From the NCBI RefSeq assembly GCF_000328475.2, contig NC_026490.1, forward strand, positions 248,001 to 312,000: DNA of 64,000 nucleotides, in the 5' to 3' direction. Numbering within the stretch: position 1 is the first letter of the stretch; each line of letters begins with the position of its first letter. Source of the stretch: Mycosarcoma maydis (lineage: Eukaryota; Basidiomycota; Ustilaginomycetes; Ustilaginales). Positions 50,200 to 60,432 of the stretch are shown here, piece after piece. The translations under genes and the position numbers were made by a program. The notes under the pieces are model-generated. The model worked only from the letters and a program-made list of their open reading frames with translations, was not told the origin of the DNA and made no database searches.

Positions 50200-51429
50200 T
50201 CAAGGCTTTGGAACCCTCAAGGTCTTGCTGACCATGGCGGTGGCCCAAGCCAACCACAAGAAAGCCAACCAATGACCCTGCACCTTGGCGACACTCTGAG
50301 CGTACTGGGTGGCGTCGTGTGGGGTGCATCCGGGGACGAGCACGAGCAGGTTTGCTAGCTGTTTTGAAAAGTCGATGGTCCACGTACCGAGCGGAACACC
50401 TTTGCCGTTCAGACTAGCGGGCAAGTAGTGCTTCAACGATCCGGTAAACGTCAAGCCTTGCGACGAGATGTAACCTCTCTCCTTGGCAAGTGCGATGGGC
50501 AATCCACCAGGTTCGATCCTACCGGTAAGCAGACACACGGCCATTCCTCCGACCAGTACGAGCGACGAAGGAATTGGCAGACCTTCAAAGTACCTAGCTT
50601 TGCCCGTGCTGTCATGCGGAATCGTGGCCGCAGTCACGTTGAACCTCGCCAATCTCGCCACACCGGCGCAAACAAACAGCGTGAGCAACAAGCTATCGAA
50701 TCCTGTCCTCAAGCCGAGCGAGTAAGCTGCAAATGCTGGAGCTGCACCGAACGAAAGCGAGTCGGCCAAGCTGTCCAATTCCTGACCAAGCATGCTGGAG
50801 CTCTTCCTCCACCTAGCCACTTTGCCGTCCAGGAGATCAAAGATGGCACCAAACAGCGGGAACCACAGCGCCATCCATGCATGTTTGGGATCCGACGTGA
50901 TTAGATACCTCGCCGAAGCAAACAACGATTGAGCGCCACAGAACGCGTTCATCAGCGTAAACGCGTCGGCGAGGTGAAAGTTGCGTACGAGCGAGAAATG
51001 TCCATCGGTTTCCACAAACTTGAGCAGCTCCGAGTTGTGGTCATCAGCACCAACTTTCGACGATTTGTTCTTACGTTGACGTACGCCGTTCTTGTTGACG
51101 CCGCCAGCGCGCGAGGGCGAGGACGAGGGCGAGAGCGAAGAGAGTTGCTTGGTCATGTTGGCTTGAAGGTTGGACGATGCCAGTGAGGCACTGAGTGCAC
51201 TGGTAGAGGTGAGCTGAGCTGCGCCTTTGCTGGCAACACCAGAAGTTGGATGCGAGAGAGGCACTGGTGTAACGAGGGAGGGTGCTTGCGGGTCGAGAGA
51301 AGGAGCTTGAGCTACACGAGGGTGGGAAGCGTGGACGGGCGCTAGCGTAGCTAGCGTAGCTAGACCAGCGTGCGAAGAGGCAGAGTCGACAACAGCAGGA
51401 TCCGTAATGGCAGGGATAGTACCTGGCAT
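50200..51429 (-). CDS. CHO1: CDP-diacylglycerol-serine O-phosphatidyltransferase
   Basis: Phosphatidylserine synthase joins CDP-diacylglycerol and serine in the ER. The 409-residue protein has a Ser-rich N-terminal region, a basic stretch KNGVRQRKNKSSK, then FVETDGHFSLVRNFHLADAFTLMNAF leading into the first helix. The CDP-alcohol phosphotransferase signature is complete: DGKVARW followed by GQELDSLAD with correctly spaced aspartates. FGAAPAFAAYSLGL and ARLARFN follow, and about seven to eight hydrophobic segments are present. The first ATG is at 51427-51429; the open frame reaches a GTG nine codons earlier. It is longer than yeast Cho1 (276) because of the N-terminal extension and a loop near residue 310-360. 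Fungal type, not the animal base-exchange enzyme. Confidence 0.93.
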   Translation of the reverse strand: MPGTIPAITDPAVVDSASSHAGLATLATLAPVHASHPRVAQAPSLDPQAPSLVTPVPLSHPTSGVASKGAAQLTSTSALSASLASSNLQANMTKQLSSLSPSSSPSRAGGVNKNGVRQRKNKSSKVGADDHNSELLKFVETDGHFSLVRNFHLADAFTLMNAFCGAQSLFASARYLITSDPKHAWMALWFPLFGAIFDLLDGKVARWRKSSSMLGQELDSLADSLSFGAAPAFAAYSLGLRTGFDSLLLTLFVCAGVARLARFNVTAATIPHDSTGKARYFEGLPIPSSLVLVGGMAVCLLTGRIEPGGLPIALAKERGYISSQGLTFTGSLKHYLPASLNGKGVPLGTWTIDFSKQLANLLVLVPGCTPHDATQYAQSVAKVQGHWLAFLWLAWATAMVSKTLRVPKP

Positions 51430-51545
51430 GAAACGTCTTGCCACACGATTTACCACACGAGATTGTCAATTTGATGACGTCGTAAGTGCGCAGTGGATCT
51501 TGGTGGCTGAAGGGAGGAAGGAGTCGATCACTGAATGAATCGATA

Positions 51546-51589
51546 GATGGATGGATGGATGGATGGATGGATGGATGGATGAATGGATG
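51546..51589. repeat. (GATG)n tetranucleotide array
   Basis: About ten GATG units, one interrupted by GAATG. Confidence 0.9.
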
Positions 51590-52089
51590 GGTGCACAGTC
51601 CAAGTCACGAGTCGTGAGTTGGTTTCAGAGAGAGCCAACGACGAACGAGTGTTGAGTCGAGTCGCTTGAGAAATGGAGAAATGCGAATCACAAATCACGA
51701 ATCACGAGATCACAAATGTGAATCTGAATGAAAAGGTAGAGAAATCATCAATCATCAATCGTGAATGAATCACGAATCACGAATTTGCCACAAGATTCGC
51801 TTTACTTTGGCAGCAGAGAAGCAGAAGCGGAAGCAGAGGCAGAAGCCGAGTCTGAGTGCACAGACAAGCAACATAACTACAACATGCAACATGCAACGCG
51901 CCACACGCAACCACGCATCATCGTCATCGTCATCGTCATCTTGCCAAAAATCCACACTCGTGATTGTGTATGATTCGTGATTCATCAAAATCTTACATTT
52001 TCCATATCTATTTTCTCAAGCCAAACTGGCGCATGTTGTATACAGCGATGCAACATTCAAAGACGCGGTCCGTGGCTCGGCTCGCGGAG

Positions 52090-52119
52090 CATCACGAATC
52101 ACGAATCACGAATCACGAG
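52090..52119. repeat. AATCACG heptamer array
   Basis: Four head-to-tail units. Confidence 0.85.
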
Positions 52120-52322
52120 TATGATATACGTGACAGAAAACGAGCCTCGTCCGACAGCCGTCATTGACTCACGACTTGTCGCGACTCTGTCTCTCTTACC
52201 GAACACGACGACCAGCATCGCAAGACGCTTATCTATTGCTCCTTGTCCTTCTGCCACGCGAGCACCATGCGATCTCATTCATAATCTCTGCGCGTATCGC
52301 TCCACTCTCTCGCACGTGCACC

Positions 52323-55300
52323 ATGGCCGACTGGAGCGAGCATGCCCACTATGGCAACCCCAATGGGCCCATGGGCCTTCCACCAGCCGTCACTGCGCTC
52401 ACATTCGACCCCTACCATGAGCTTCTCTGGCAGGGCACCTCGTTTGGAACCGTCTCCTCGCTGTACTCTGCCCAACTGTCACGTTACACTTCGTACGCTG
52501 CACACGGCGTACCCACTCGACCTTCTCCCACAAAAAACATCCTTGCCGACGAACGACACATCTTTTCGCTCAGCGATAATGGCATCAAGTGCTCTCAGCG
52601 TCGAGGCTTGGCAAAGTGGTCCACTCTCACCGATGATCTCGGCACAAACGCCATGAACCTCGTCTCCATGTGCGCCTCGCCCCTCGCTGCTTCGTCCGAC
52701 ATTGTCGCTGCCGGTCTATCTCAATCAGCTGCCAGTACTGGCGAAATCGACAATGAAAACGATCTCATCGTCACCGTCAACAACAGCACCGGTGCCGTCG
52801 TACGCACCGTCCCCTCCGAGGCACCCATCGTACATGTTCGAAAGAGTGGCCGCTTTGTATGCGCTGGTACCGCCACGGGCCATATCCAGCTCCGTGATCC
52901 GCGTACCCTCAAGGTTGAACATCGACTTCATGCCCATCCAGGCGGCCTCGTCGATGTCCAGGCAGACGCTCACATTCTCTACTCTGTAGGCTGGACCGTA
53001 CGTCAAGGTCATCCCGTGTCAGAACCGCTCGTCAAGGTGCATGACCTGCGCACCATGCGTGCACTCGTTCCCATCCCATTCGCAGCACCCGGTGGTCCCT
53101 CCCTCCTCGCCATTCACCCCAAGCTCTCTTCTACCATCATCGTCTCTGCTCCACAGGGCCAGTTTCAGATCGTCGACATCGGCATGCCCGGTGAAGGCAG
53201 GTTCTTCTACACCAATGCCAACTCCTTCACCACCTCGCTCGCCATCTCGCCCTCGGCCGACTACATTGCCTTTGGCGAAGCTGACGGCAGCGTTCGCCTG
53301 TGGAGCAGTTCCTCAGACACATCAAACCTTCGCTTCAACACCTTTGTTTCTTCTTCGCTCGAGTTTCCCGACATGGTTGAACCAACGCCGTTTGTCAATT
53401 GGTCCACAGAGACACCCCTGTCTTCCATCGGTATGCCTCACTACAACCAGAAACTCATGTCGTTCTTCGACTACGATCAGTACGTTTCCGAAGCCTCACC
53501 GCTCTTCAATCCACCTTCCAAGATCGATCCCGCAGTCCTGAACAACATCAAGACCGTCGACTACCTCGGCTATGCCAATTTGCCACCTCATTTCAGGGGC
53601 AAGAGGAATACCGTGTCCGGCAAGGGCCCAGGTGGGATCCGAGCAAGTGCTCTGCACCGACCTGAAGACCGTAAAAAGATTGGTATCCCACTCTTTCGCA
53701 GCGAGAAGGAAAAGGAGCAGAGCAAAAAAGCTGCAGCAGCTGCAGCCGACAAAAAGAAGAAGAAAGCCGAGAGGAAGAGAGCAGACGCTGGTTCTGACAG
53801 TCTCAACACCTCGACAGACTCACGGCTAGAACGCAGGGCGGATCAAGACGCTGGCAGCGCCTCGCGCACCCAAGCTGGCAGTTCCAAGCTAGCAAACAGA
53901 GATGATAGCCCCACTGACAACGCTAGCCAAGACGCTCAGAATTTTGCAGACGGCTCGGACGCCAATTCAGACTACATCTCGGACGACAGCGAAGCATCGG
54001 ACGACGAAGAAGAGGGTCAGGAGGATGTTGAAACGGCCGAGGCCATGCTCGTCAAAGGACAGATGCCGTCCTACTACCGTCTCAAGACGATCCAGTACTC
54101 GAGGTTCGGTGTCGAGGACTTTGACTTTGACTTCTACAACAAGACCCAGTACAGCGGTCTGGAAACGCACATTCAAAACTCGTACGCAAACTCGTACCTG
54201 CAAGCGCTCCACTACCTTACGCCTTTCCGAGAAACGGCCAAGGCGCACATCTTGCACGATTGCCCTCGCGAGAATTGTCTGCTGTGTGAGGCGGGTTTCT
54301 TGTTCCGAATGCTTGAGGATGCCAAAGGTGCCAACTGCCAAGCGTCCAACTTTCTGCGCGCATTCGGCAACAGTCACAAGGCAGTCAGCCTTGGGTTGAT
54401 GGATCGCGAGGACAGCTCCACCAATATGTCGAGTGCCGCTAGCGCAGGCAAGAACGAGATTGTTTACAGCCAGCTGGTTCAGACGTTGAACCGATTCGTG
54501 CTTGACGAAACCGCCAACGAGGCGCAAGTGTCGCCAGGCGGCTCATCCGCCCGCAACGCAACCGGTTCGAATTCAGGATCTACACGTGCGTCGGGTACAG
54601 GTGCTCCGCCAGGCCTGGGTCCTCCTCTGAGCAGTAATCGTGGCGGTGGAGGTGCAGGACGCAGGCTTGCAGGCGATTCGTCACCTTCTACCTCGCTTCT
54701 GCCAGCAGATAACCCGGCCTTTGCAGCCGATTCGCCGGTTGCCAAGCTCTTCGCGCTCAACGCAGTGACCAAGACGGTGTGCATCCACTGCGGACGCGAG
54801 ACCAACCGTCCGACCCCACTTCTCTCGGTCGACCTCATCTACCCACGTCGTTCCATGTCCAACGAATCTGCGCCACCCTCCGACTTTGCCTCGGTGTTGC
54901 GTGCGTCGCTTGTTCGTGAAGTGCAAAACAGAGCACCGTGCCGAGCATGTCAGTTTACCGCCATGTTCCGAACGCGCCGCGTCATGCCAGCCACGTCCGA
55001 GTTGCCTCGCATTTTGTCGGTCAATGCGTCGATACAGGCTCCCGAGCACTTGCATTATTGGCTGGATGACAATCAAAAGGGTGGCAACAAGGCGCCGCCT
55101 CTCGGTCCTGCCCGCCCAAATGGGCCACAGCAACAAGCGTATAGCAAATTGGCGTATATGAGCATGCACGGGTCCAATGCGCACAATAACGCACGTGGCG
55201 GCGCGGGTGGTGGCCTTTTGAACGCTCCGCGCACAGACACTAAGTTGGCCTCGGCAGCGTCCGCTGGTGACGCAAAACGCACGTATCTGCCTCCTCGGAT

Positions 55301-56657
55301 CGCCATAGGCGTCTACGGCGACGACGTGCGGGTGATGCCCATCTATACAGCTGCGGATGTGGAAAGAGCCAGGACTTCGCTCGGAGGTCGACCGGCGATG
55401 TACAAGCTGCGTTCGATGGTGGTGCAGATCTCGGCGGACAAGGAACAGCCACATCTGTGTGCCTTTGTTCGCGTGCCTGAAGCCGAGACAAGCGTCCAAG
55501 GCAGTAACGGGGACGGCACAGCGTCGACAGCAGCGACGACGCCCAAGATGTCACATGCCACTGGAGCAGCAGCCGGGCTCGCGCTCGGCTCAAGCAAAAA
55601 GAGTGCGCGCGCCAAAGCAAACCAGCTCGGACCATGGTATCTCTTCAACGACTTTTTGGTTCGCAACGTCTCAAAGCACGAAGCGCTGGGATTTCAAAAT
55701 ACTTGGAAGATGCCCTCGGTGCTCATGTGGGAACGAGAAGATTTGGAACCTCTGTGCATCGCGACGCTTCGTCAAGGACGCACCTCGATCGATCCGCTGA
55801 TCCTGTGTCGCGACTTCAATATCTCTCAAAATCGAGATCCTACACGAATCCGACACACGTTGCTTTCGGAGGATGAGCTTCCAAAACCCGGAACGCTCGT
55901 TGCGATCGACGCTGAATTCGTCGCGCTCAATCAGGAGGAATTGGAAATTCGTTCAGACGGAACGCGATCCGTCATCCGTCCCACAAAGCTGTCTCTAGCT
56001 CGAGTATCTGTGGTTCGCGGACAAGGAGCCAAGGAAGGCATCTCTTTCATCGACGACCACATCTATACGCAGGAACAAGTGGTAGATTACCTGACCAAGT
56101 TCTCTGGCATCTTACCTGGCGATTTGGATCCACACACTTCCAAGCATACCGTTGTTCCGTTAAAGTCAGCCTACAAGAAGTTGCGGCTGCTAGTCGATCG
56201 AGGTTGCATCTTCATCGGTCATGGGTTGAAGAAGGATTTCCGAATCATCAATATCTTTGTTCCTAAAGAGCAGGTGATTGATACCGTGGATCTGTATCAC
56301 TCGGTCAACCATCCACGTCGACTTTCGCTCCGGTTTCTAAGTTGGTTCTTGCTCAAAATCGATATTCAATCTGGTGCGAATGCCAACAACCAGATCACGG
56401 CGAGGGAGGAGAGCTCGAAAGCTTCAAAGGAGGCCAACGAAGCCGAGAGTGCGGTAGAGCGCGTAGCAAGTGCCGAAAAAGGCGCAGGCATCGTGGCGGT
56501 CGAAGGAGGTCACGACAGTATCGAAGATGCGCTAGCCGCGCTCAAGTTGTTCAGACTCTACGAGGTCTTCAAAAGGGACGCCAGGTTGGACGACGTACTC
56601 GAGGACGCGTACGATGTAGGTAGACGCGTAAACTGGAAACCGCCCAATGCGGTCTGA
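52323..56657 (+). CDS. PAN2: PAB-dependent poly(A)-specific ribonuclease subunit Pan2
   Basis: Pan2 is the nuclease of the Pan2-Pan3 deadenylase that begins mRNA poly(A) shortening in the cytoplasm. The 1444 residues follow the family plan: a WD40 propeller (about 1-390), a linker with a Lys-rich and then Asp/Glu-rich stretch (about 450-570), an inactive ubiquitin-hydrolase fold (QNSYANSYLQALHYLTPFRE; the usual Cys is Ala), and a C-terminal DEDDh exonuclease. Catalytic residues seen are Asp1196 and Glu1198 in VAIDAEFVAL, Asp in GHGLKKDFRI, and the His-Asp pair of GGHDSIEDALAAL. Ser/Gly-rich inserts make it longer than yeast Pan2 (1115). ATG 52323 (MADWSEHAHYGN) is the first in frame. Intronless. 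Divergent from CHO1. Confidence 0.95.
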   Translation: MADWSEHAHYGNPNGPMGLPPAVTALTFDPYHELLWQGTSFGTVSSLYSAQLSRYTSYAAHGVPTRPSPTKNILADERHIFSLSDNGIKCSQRRGLAKWSTLTDDLGTNAMNLVSMCASPLAASSDIVAAGLSQSAASTGEIDNENDLIVTVNNSTGAVVRTVPSEAPIVHVRKSGRFVCAGTATGHIQLRDPRTLKVEHRLHAHPGGLVDVQADAHILYSVGWTVRQGHPVSEPLVKVHDLRTMRALVPIPFAAPGGPSLLAIHPKLSSTIIVSAPQGQFQIVDIGMPGEGRFFYTNANSFTTSLAISPSADYIAFGEADGSVRLWSSSSDTSNLRFNTFVSSSLEFPDMVEPTPFVNWSTETPLSSIGMPHYNQKLMSFFDYDQYVSEASPLFNPPSKIDPAVLNNIKTVDYLGYANLPPHFRGKRNTVSGKGPGGIRASALHRPEDRKKIGIPLFRSEKEKEQSKKAAAAAADKKKKKAERKRADAGSDSLNTSTDSRLERRADQDAGSASRTQAGSSKLANRDDSPTDNASQDAQNFADGSDANSDYISDDSEASDDEEEGQEDVETAEAMLVKGQMPSYYRLKTIQYSRFGVEDFDFDFYNKTQYSGLETHIQNSYANSYLQALHYLTPFRETAKAHILHDCPRENCLLCEAGFLFRMLEDAKGANCQASNFLRAFGNSHKAVSLGLMDREDSSTNMSSAASAGKNEIVYSQLVQTLNRFVLDETANEAQVSPGGSSARNATGSNSGSTRASGTGAPPGLGPPLSSNRGGGGAGRRLAGDSSPSTSLLPADNPAFAADSPVAKLFALNAVTKTVCIHCGRETNRPTPLLSVDLIYPRRSMSNESAPPSDFASVLRASLVREVQNRAPCRACQFTAMFRTRRVMPATSELPRILSVNASIQAPEHLHYWLDDNQKGGNKAPPLGPARPNGPQQQAYSKLAYMSMHGSNAHNNARGGAGGGLLNAPRTDTKLASAASAGDAKRTYLPPRIAIGVYGDDVRVMPIYTAADVERARTSLGGRPAMYKLRSMVVQISADKEQPHLCAFVRVPEAETSVQGSNGDGTASTAATTPKMSHATGAAAGLALGSSKKSARAKANQLGPWYLFNDFLVRNVSKHEALGFQNTWKMPSVLMWEREDLEPLCIATLRQGRTSIDPLILCRDFNISQNRDPTRIRHTLLSEDELPKPGTLVAIDAEFVALNQEELEIRSDGTRSVIRPTKLSLARVSVVRGQGAKEGISFIDDHIYTQEQVVDYLTKFSGILPGDLDPHTSKHTVVPLKSAYKKLRLLVDRGCIFIGHGLKKDFRIINIFVPKEQVIDTVDLYHSVNHPRRLSLRFLSWFLLKIDIQSGANANNQITAREESSKASKEANEAESAVERVASAEKGAGIVAVEGGHDSIEDALAALKLFRLYEVFKRDARLDDVLEDAYDVGRRVNWKPPNAV

Positions 56658-57055
56658 TTCCACGTCGATCACTGGCGGATGTTGTCACACCTGTCACTCT
56701 CGTCACACTCGTCACATGCTCACATTCGTGATTGCAATCCAGAAACGTTGGTTCATCACGCTGGCATGTGCTGGTGGCTGCCTAGCTTCACCCTAAGATG
56801 ATCAACACCAGTCTGGCGCTTCCAGCTCGGTGAGTTCGACACAGACGTCACAGCGTGTGCGCGCTTGGCTTGCATTCTGTGCTCCGCGTGCGTTCGCGCG
56901 GAATGGATCGAGTGCATAGCGCCAATCGTGAATCGCGGATGTTTTACGAAGATGAATCACAAAGCTTGGATCTGCGCCAGTCACGAGTCAGAGTCACGAG
57001 TGCGACTGACTCGCACTGACGACTTGGGGTAACCTCGGTTTGAGTATTCGCGATT
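56658..57055. other. Convergent intergenic region
   Basis: No gene is seen; heptamer units occur near 56727, 56925 and 56983-57002. Confidence 0.55.
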
Positions 57056-58279
57056 TCAAAAATGAATACAAGCATACACCAAGCGCGGCACGCTCCTTAA
57101 TGCCTCATCGTCCTTGGCGACACTCCACAAATAAGCGTCCAAATCCACCTCGTTCAACGTCTGCAGCCACCTATTTGCATCGCATTGTTCGGCCAGTTGC
57201 TTTGCCCTCTGTACAATCGCCGCGCCCAAGTTCAACGTTGCCGCTCTGATCGCATATGTCTCGTCCTGACTCAATCTGGGACCTGCCTGCTTGCTTCCCG
57301 TGACTAAACCCTGACGTGGCAGATCCGCATTGCAGTGCTTGGTGCGCACCCAGTCGTACAAGCGCTCCATCCCGTTTGGCAGCTGGTCCGCAAGATTGAA
57401 CATGTTGAACCACACGCACATGGTCGGAAGCACGTTATCGACAAACATGGGTAGTGTGAGTTTGGTATCTGGGACACACCATTCGAGCTTGTCTGCAAAC
57501 TTGCATCGTAGTGAGTGGAGGAGGAAAAAGATGCGCTTGAACAAGAAGACGTCTTGGTTCAGCGCGCTGATGTGATGCGTGTCGCGGAATTCTGGGAAGG
57601 TCTGTGCGATGTTGCAAGTGAGGTAGTCGGTAGCTTGTACGTCGTCCATGTTTTCCGACTTGGCATGCGTCAGGAGCGATACGATATATGCGCCTAAACT
57701 GGGCGAGTTGAGTTGCTCCAATTTTCTCCCCACACCGTGCATCGCATTGAGGATCAATTGAACTGCTTCGAACATCTCTCCGCCCCTCACGCCCACTGTT
57801 ACACCAGCCAGAGTCTCGTGCTGTCGTTCTTGGTGAACGCTCACCCCGAGCAGCTCGACAATTCTCGCCTCGGTCAATCCAACCATCCCCTTGGCGGTCA
57901 ACGTGCCAGCACCAACAACCCGATCTTCGTCCGCACTTGAGATATACAGTCCAATCATCAACCTCACCACATTCTGGTATGCTCCGCATCCAGTAGCAGT
58001 GTGAAACGCGGTTCGATAGCCAGACAGAGCATTGAGCAGCGCGACGATCGAGAGGAAGTTGACCTCAGCTGTGGGCGTCGGAAAGCGCAGCGGGAACGAA
58101 AGTCCGTGCTGCGTACACAGCCGCGAGAATCTGGCCTGGTCGAGCGACGTGAGGAAGGCGTCGATAGCGGCCACGTTGGGCGTGAGTCCGAGAGCCGTCG
58201 ATGCAGAAGCGCACGACGAGCGCGTTGCTCGGACGTATTCGCTCGTGTTCGAGGGCAGAGGAGACGTGGATGACGACAT
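57056..58279 (-). CDS. Putative queuosine salvage protein (Q_salvage/DUF2419 family)
   Basis: This 407-residue soluble protein resembles the eukaryotic Q-salvage family (human QNG1, formerly C9orf64), which hydrolyses queuosine 5'-phosphate to free queuine for tRNA modification. Supporting stretches are VNFLSIVALLNALSGYRTAFH, TGCGAYQNVVRLMIGLYISS, TFPEFRDTHHISALNQDVFLFKR, FVDNVLPTMCVW and, near the end, LDAYLWSVAKDDEALR. I recognise the pattern but cannot confirm the active-site residues by alignment, and the fungal members diverge from the human protein. ATG at 58277-58279 (MSSSTSPLP); the frame is open to a GTG at 58312. No intron is needed. No targeting signal or membrane segment is seen. 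An uncharacterised fungus-specific helical protein is the alternative. Confidence 0.6.
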   Translation of the reverse strand: MSSSTSPLPSNTSEYVRATRSSCASASTALGLTPNVAAIDAFLTSLDQARFSRLCTQHGLSFPLRFPTPTAEVNFLSIVALLNALSGYRTAFHTATGCGAYQNVVRLMIGLYISSADEDRVVGAGTLTAKGMVGLTEARIVELLGVSVHQERQHETLAGVTVGVRGGEMFEAVQLILNAMHGVGRKLEQLNSPSLGAYIVSLLTHAKSENMDDVQATDYLTCNIAQTFPEFRDTHHISALNQDVFLFKRIFFLLHSLRCKFADKLEWCVPDTKLTLPMFVDNVLPTMCVWFNMFNLADQLPNGMERLYDWVRTKHCNADLPRQGLVTGSKQAGPRLSQDETYAIRAATLNLGAAIVQRAKQLAEQCDANRWLQTLNEVDLDAYLWSVAKDDEALRSVPRLVYACIHF

Positions 58280-59024
58280 GCCGAATCCCTGACCTAGGTG
58301 CAGAGACAGCACTTGAGCTTTGATAAATCAACAAGGTTTGCAATGCGCACGATGGTCGGCGTCTTGAACAGTGATGGAGGATCAAGCGTGAACAGGCTGA
58401 GTCGCTCGCTTGAACAACCGAGTCAGAAGCCCAACTGCGAACACAAAAGCCGGTCAGGCACGCTCACCGCTGGTGTGAGCGCAGCGTGACGAGTCGTGAG
58501 TGTGGAAAAGTGACGCGTGAGTCACAGAGTCACAGAGTCACAGTGTCAAGAAGAAATCACAGTCGTGAGTTGGTGAGTGGTGAGTGTCATGCCACGCCGT
58601 GTTGGACTCAGCACTCACAACTCACGACTCGTGGCTTTTGCGAGTTCTAGAGGATGTTACATCTTCACAGTTGCATGCTTGACAAGAAATCGTGAATACA
58701 CATTCGTGATATGTGATTCGTGATTCGTGATTCGTGATTCGTGATTCGTGATTCGTGATTCGTGATTCGTGATTCGTGATTTCCGTGCGGTAACAAGCAC
58801 CAAGTCGTGAGTCGTGAGCCTGACGAGAAGTCACGAGTTGGCTGTTATTCACGATTTGAGATGCAAGCAAGCGTGAGCCGTCGACATTATTCTGTGATTC
58901 ACGATTATTACTCACGATTTTTGCATCTTCTCATCGTCCTCGTTGACCATCAACGTCAACAGAAACATCCTCCCGAACGAGATCTCATTCGAGCTCAAAG
59001 GCGTCAGCTTCGTAGGGCATAACT
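58280..59024. other. Divergent intergenic region dense in heptamers
   Basis: No gene is seen. ACTCGTG/AGTCACA units (58490-58640), the long ATTCGTG array and mixed units (58800-58920) fill most of it. Confidence 0.65.
58713..58781. repeat. ATTCGTG heptamer array, longest in the window
   Basis: About ten perfect head-to-tail 7-bp units over 69 bp. Confidence 0.92.
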
Positions 59025-59732
59025 ATGGCGTTCCGAATCACGCTCCCGCGCAATGCGAGCAAGCACATCAGTTCCTACGGCAGCGTACTCGATCGGTTCA
59101 TGGTGAGCCATGCGCCCACTCTGGCCGCATCGCAGAAAGCCTCTTTACCAGCCGCATCATCGTCCGCATCTACCTCTTCCACCTCTAGCAACACTGCCAA
59201 CCCAGCATCGTTGTTTGAGCCCTCCAAGTCGTCCTCAACCGGCTTTTGGGCGCCTCCAAAATATTCTCTGCGTCGTCAAGCCAAGCTGGTGAAAGAGGCC
59301 GCGCTCACAGGCCAACTCTCACTCCTGCCAGACGGACCCAAGACCGCGCGTATCGCACAGCGCTTGCACCGACTGCGCAAATCGCACGCATTCGAACAGA
59401 CTGCAGCTGAATACCAGTACATCCCCAAGGACCTCGCTGCAACCATGCCGGTACGACCGGCCTCATTGAGCGAGCGCGCAGTCAAACCGAACCAGCGTGT
59501 CAGTCGATCTGAACGAGAAGCAGCACTGTCCGCAGCAAGACTACAGGTCAAAGATGTAGGACCATACGCCGGTAGAGCCAAAGTGTTCAAGGGAAGCAGA
59601 GTGGATAAGGACAAGCTCAGGAGGGCCGAGAGCGTCACGTCCAAGCTGGCCGGCATGAAACAGACAATTGACGAATGGCAGTCGGCACAGACCGAGGCCA
59701 AGACCAAGTTGAAGCCAGGTCTTCCATTCTAA
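59025..59732 (+). CDS. Mitochondrial large ribosomal subunit protein mL59
   Basis: This 235-residue protein matches the fungal mL59 family (Mrpl25 in yeast), a mitochondrial large-subunit ribosomal protein. The hallmark is NPxxxF...FWAPPKYSLRRQAKLVKEAALTG followed by LLPDGPK (about residues 64-110). The C-terminal part is basic and helical (AKVFKGSRVDKDKLRRAESV, KQTIDEWQSAQTE). A Ser/Ala/Thr-rich linker (about 30-62) separates a short N-terminal segment MAFRITLPRNASKHISSYGS. That segment is basic and could serve for import. ATG 59025; no intron. The next gene in the same direction encodes TIM44, another mitochondrial protein. Confidence 0.8.
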   Translation: MAFRITLPRNASKHISSYGSVLDRFMVSHAPTLAASQKASLPAASSSASTSSTSSNTANPASLFEPSKSSSTGFWAPPKYSLRRQAKLVKEAALTGQLSLLPDGPKTARIAQRLHRLRKSHAFEQTAAEYQYIPKDLAATMPVRPASLSERAVKPNQRVSRSEREAALSAARLQVKDVGPYAGRAKVFKGSRVDKDKLRRAESVTSKLAGMKQTIDEWQSAQTEAKTKLKPGLPF

Positions 59733-60128
59733 GTAGGACAGAGAGTGCACGTGAAATGCTATACCCTCTTTCTCTTTCCTGTGACGAGCTTCAAGTACGG
59801 GTGCTTGCCGTCTCTGTGATCGTCTTCTTTAGCATGGCTTTCTGTATGAGTCAAGGCAGAGCCACGAGAGGTGAGCAGACAGACTACCTGTCAGATTGAG
59901 TCCAGTGATAGACTCGAGAGTGTACCACAAACGTGAAGCACGAATGGCGAACAAAAGCGTGATCGGCTCCGATCGGAACCTAATCACGCATCACGAATCA
60001 ACCCAACGAACCGCTGAGAAGAAGAAGAAAACGTTTGTAGTTGGAATCTGTGATTTTTGCAACCGAGAAGCCAACAAGTTGCGACTCGAAGAGAAAAAAA
60101 AATTTAAACGCAGAAAGACAGGGAAAAC

Positions 60129-60149
60129 AGCTGAGCTGAGCTGAGCTGA
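60129..60149. repeat. (AGCTG)n pentamer array
   Basis: Four head-to-tail 5-bp units. Confidence 0.8.
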
Positions 60150-60155
60150 ATCACG

Positions 60156-60196
60156 AAGCACAAAGCACAAAGCACAAAGCACAAAGCACAAAGCAC
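60156..60196. repeat. AAGCACA heptamer array
   Basis: Nearly six perfect 7-bp units, seven bases after the pentamer array. Confidence 0.9.
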
Positions 60197-60432
60197 GAGT
60201 CGCCGCTTTGTGTGGGTCTTAACAGGGCGGCGGGGTTTCCTCCACACTCTGACTTTTTGGGTGGTGAGGATGGAGGTAAAGCTTGCTTCCGACACCCATC
60301 ACAACCTCAGCGTCTTATACAGCTGGTGTGATCAGCAGCAAACCACCAACGCCGAGTCATCCACCACACGCAGCTCCGAACCTCATCTGCTCTCGCCTGT
60401 TCGCTTTTACTACATCAATAGCAACTCACAAC

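Larger units (their letters stand above)
51430..52322. other. Divergent promoter region CHO1 / PAN2
   Basis: No gene is seen. It contains (GATG)n at 51546-51589, heptamers at 51684-51785 and 52090-52119, and a GAAGCA-type stretch near 51818-51850. Confidence 0.6.
59733..60432. other. Intergenic region mL59 3' / TIM44 5'
   Basis: No gene is seen. Heptamers lie at 59930-60000, and AGCTG and AAGCACA arrays at 60129-60196. The last 180 bp are TIM44 leader, open in frame but without ATG. Confidence 0.6.
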
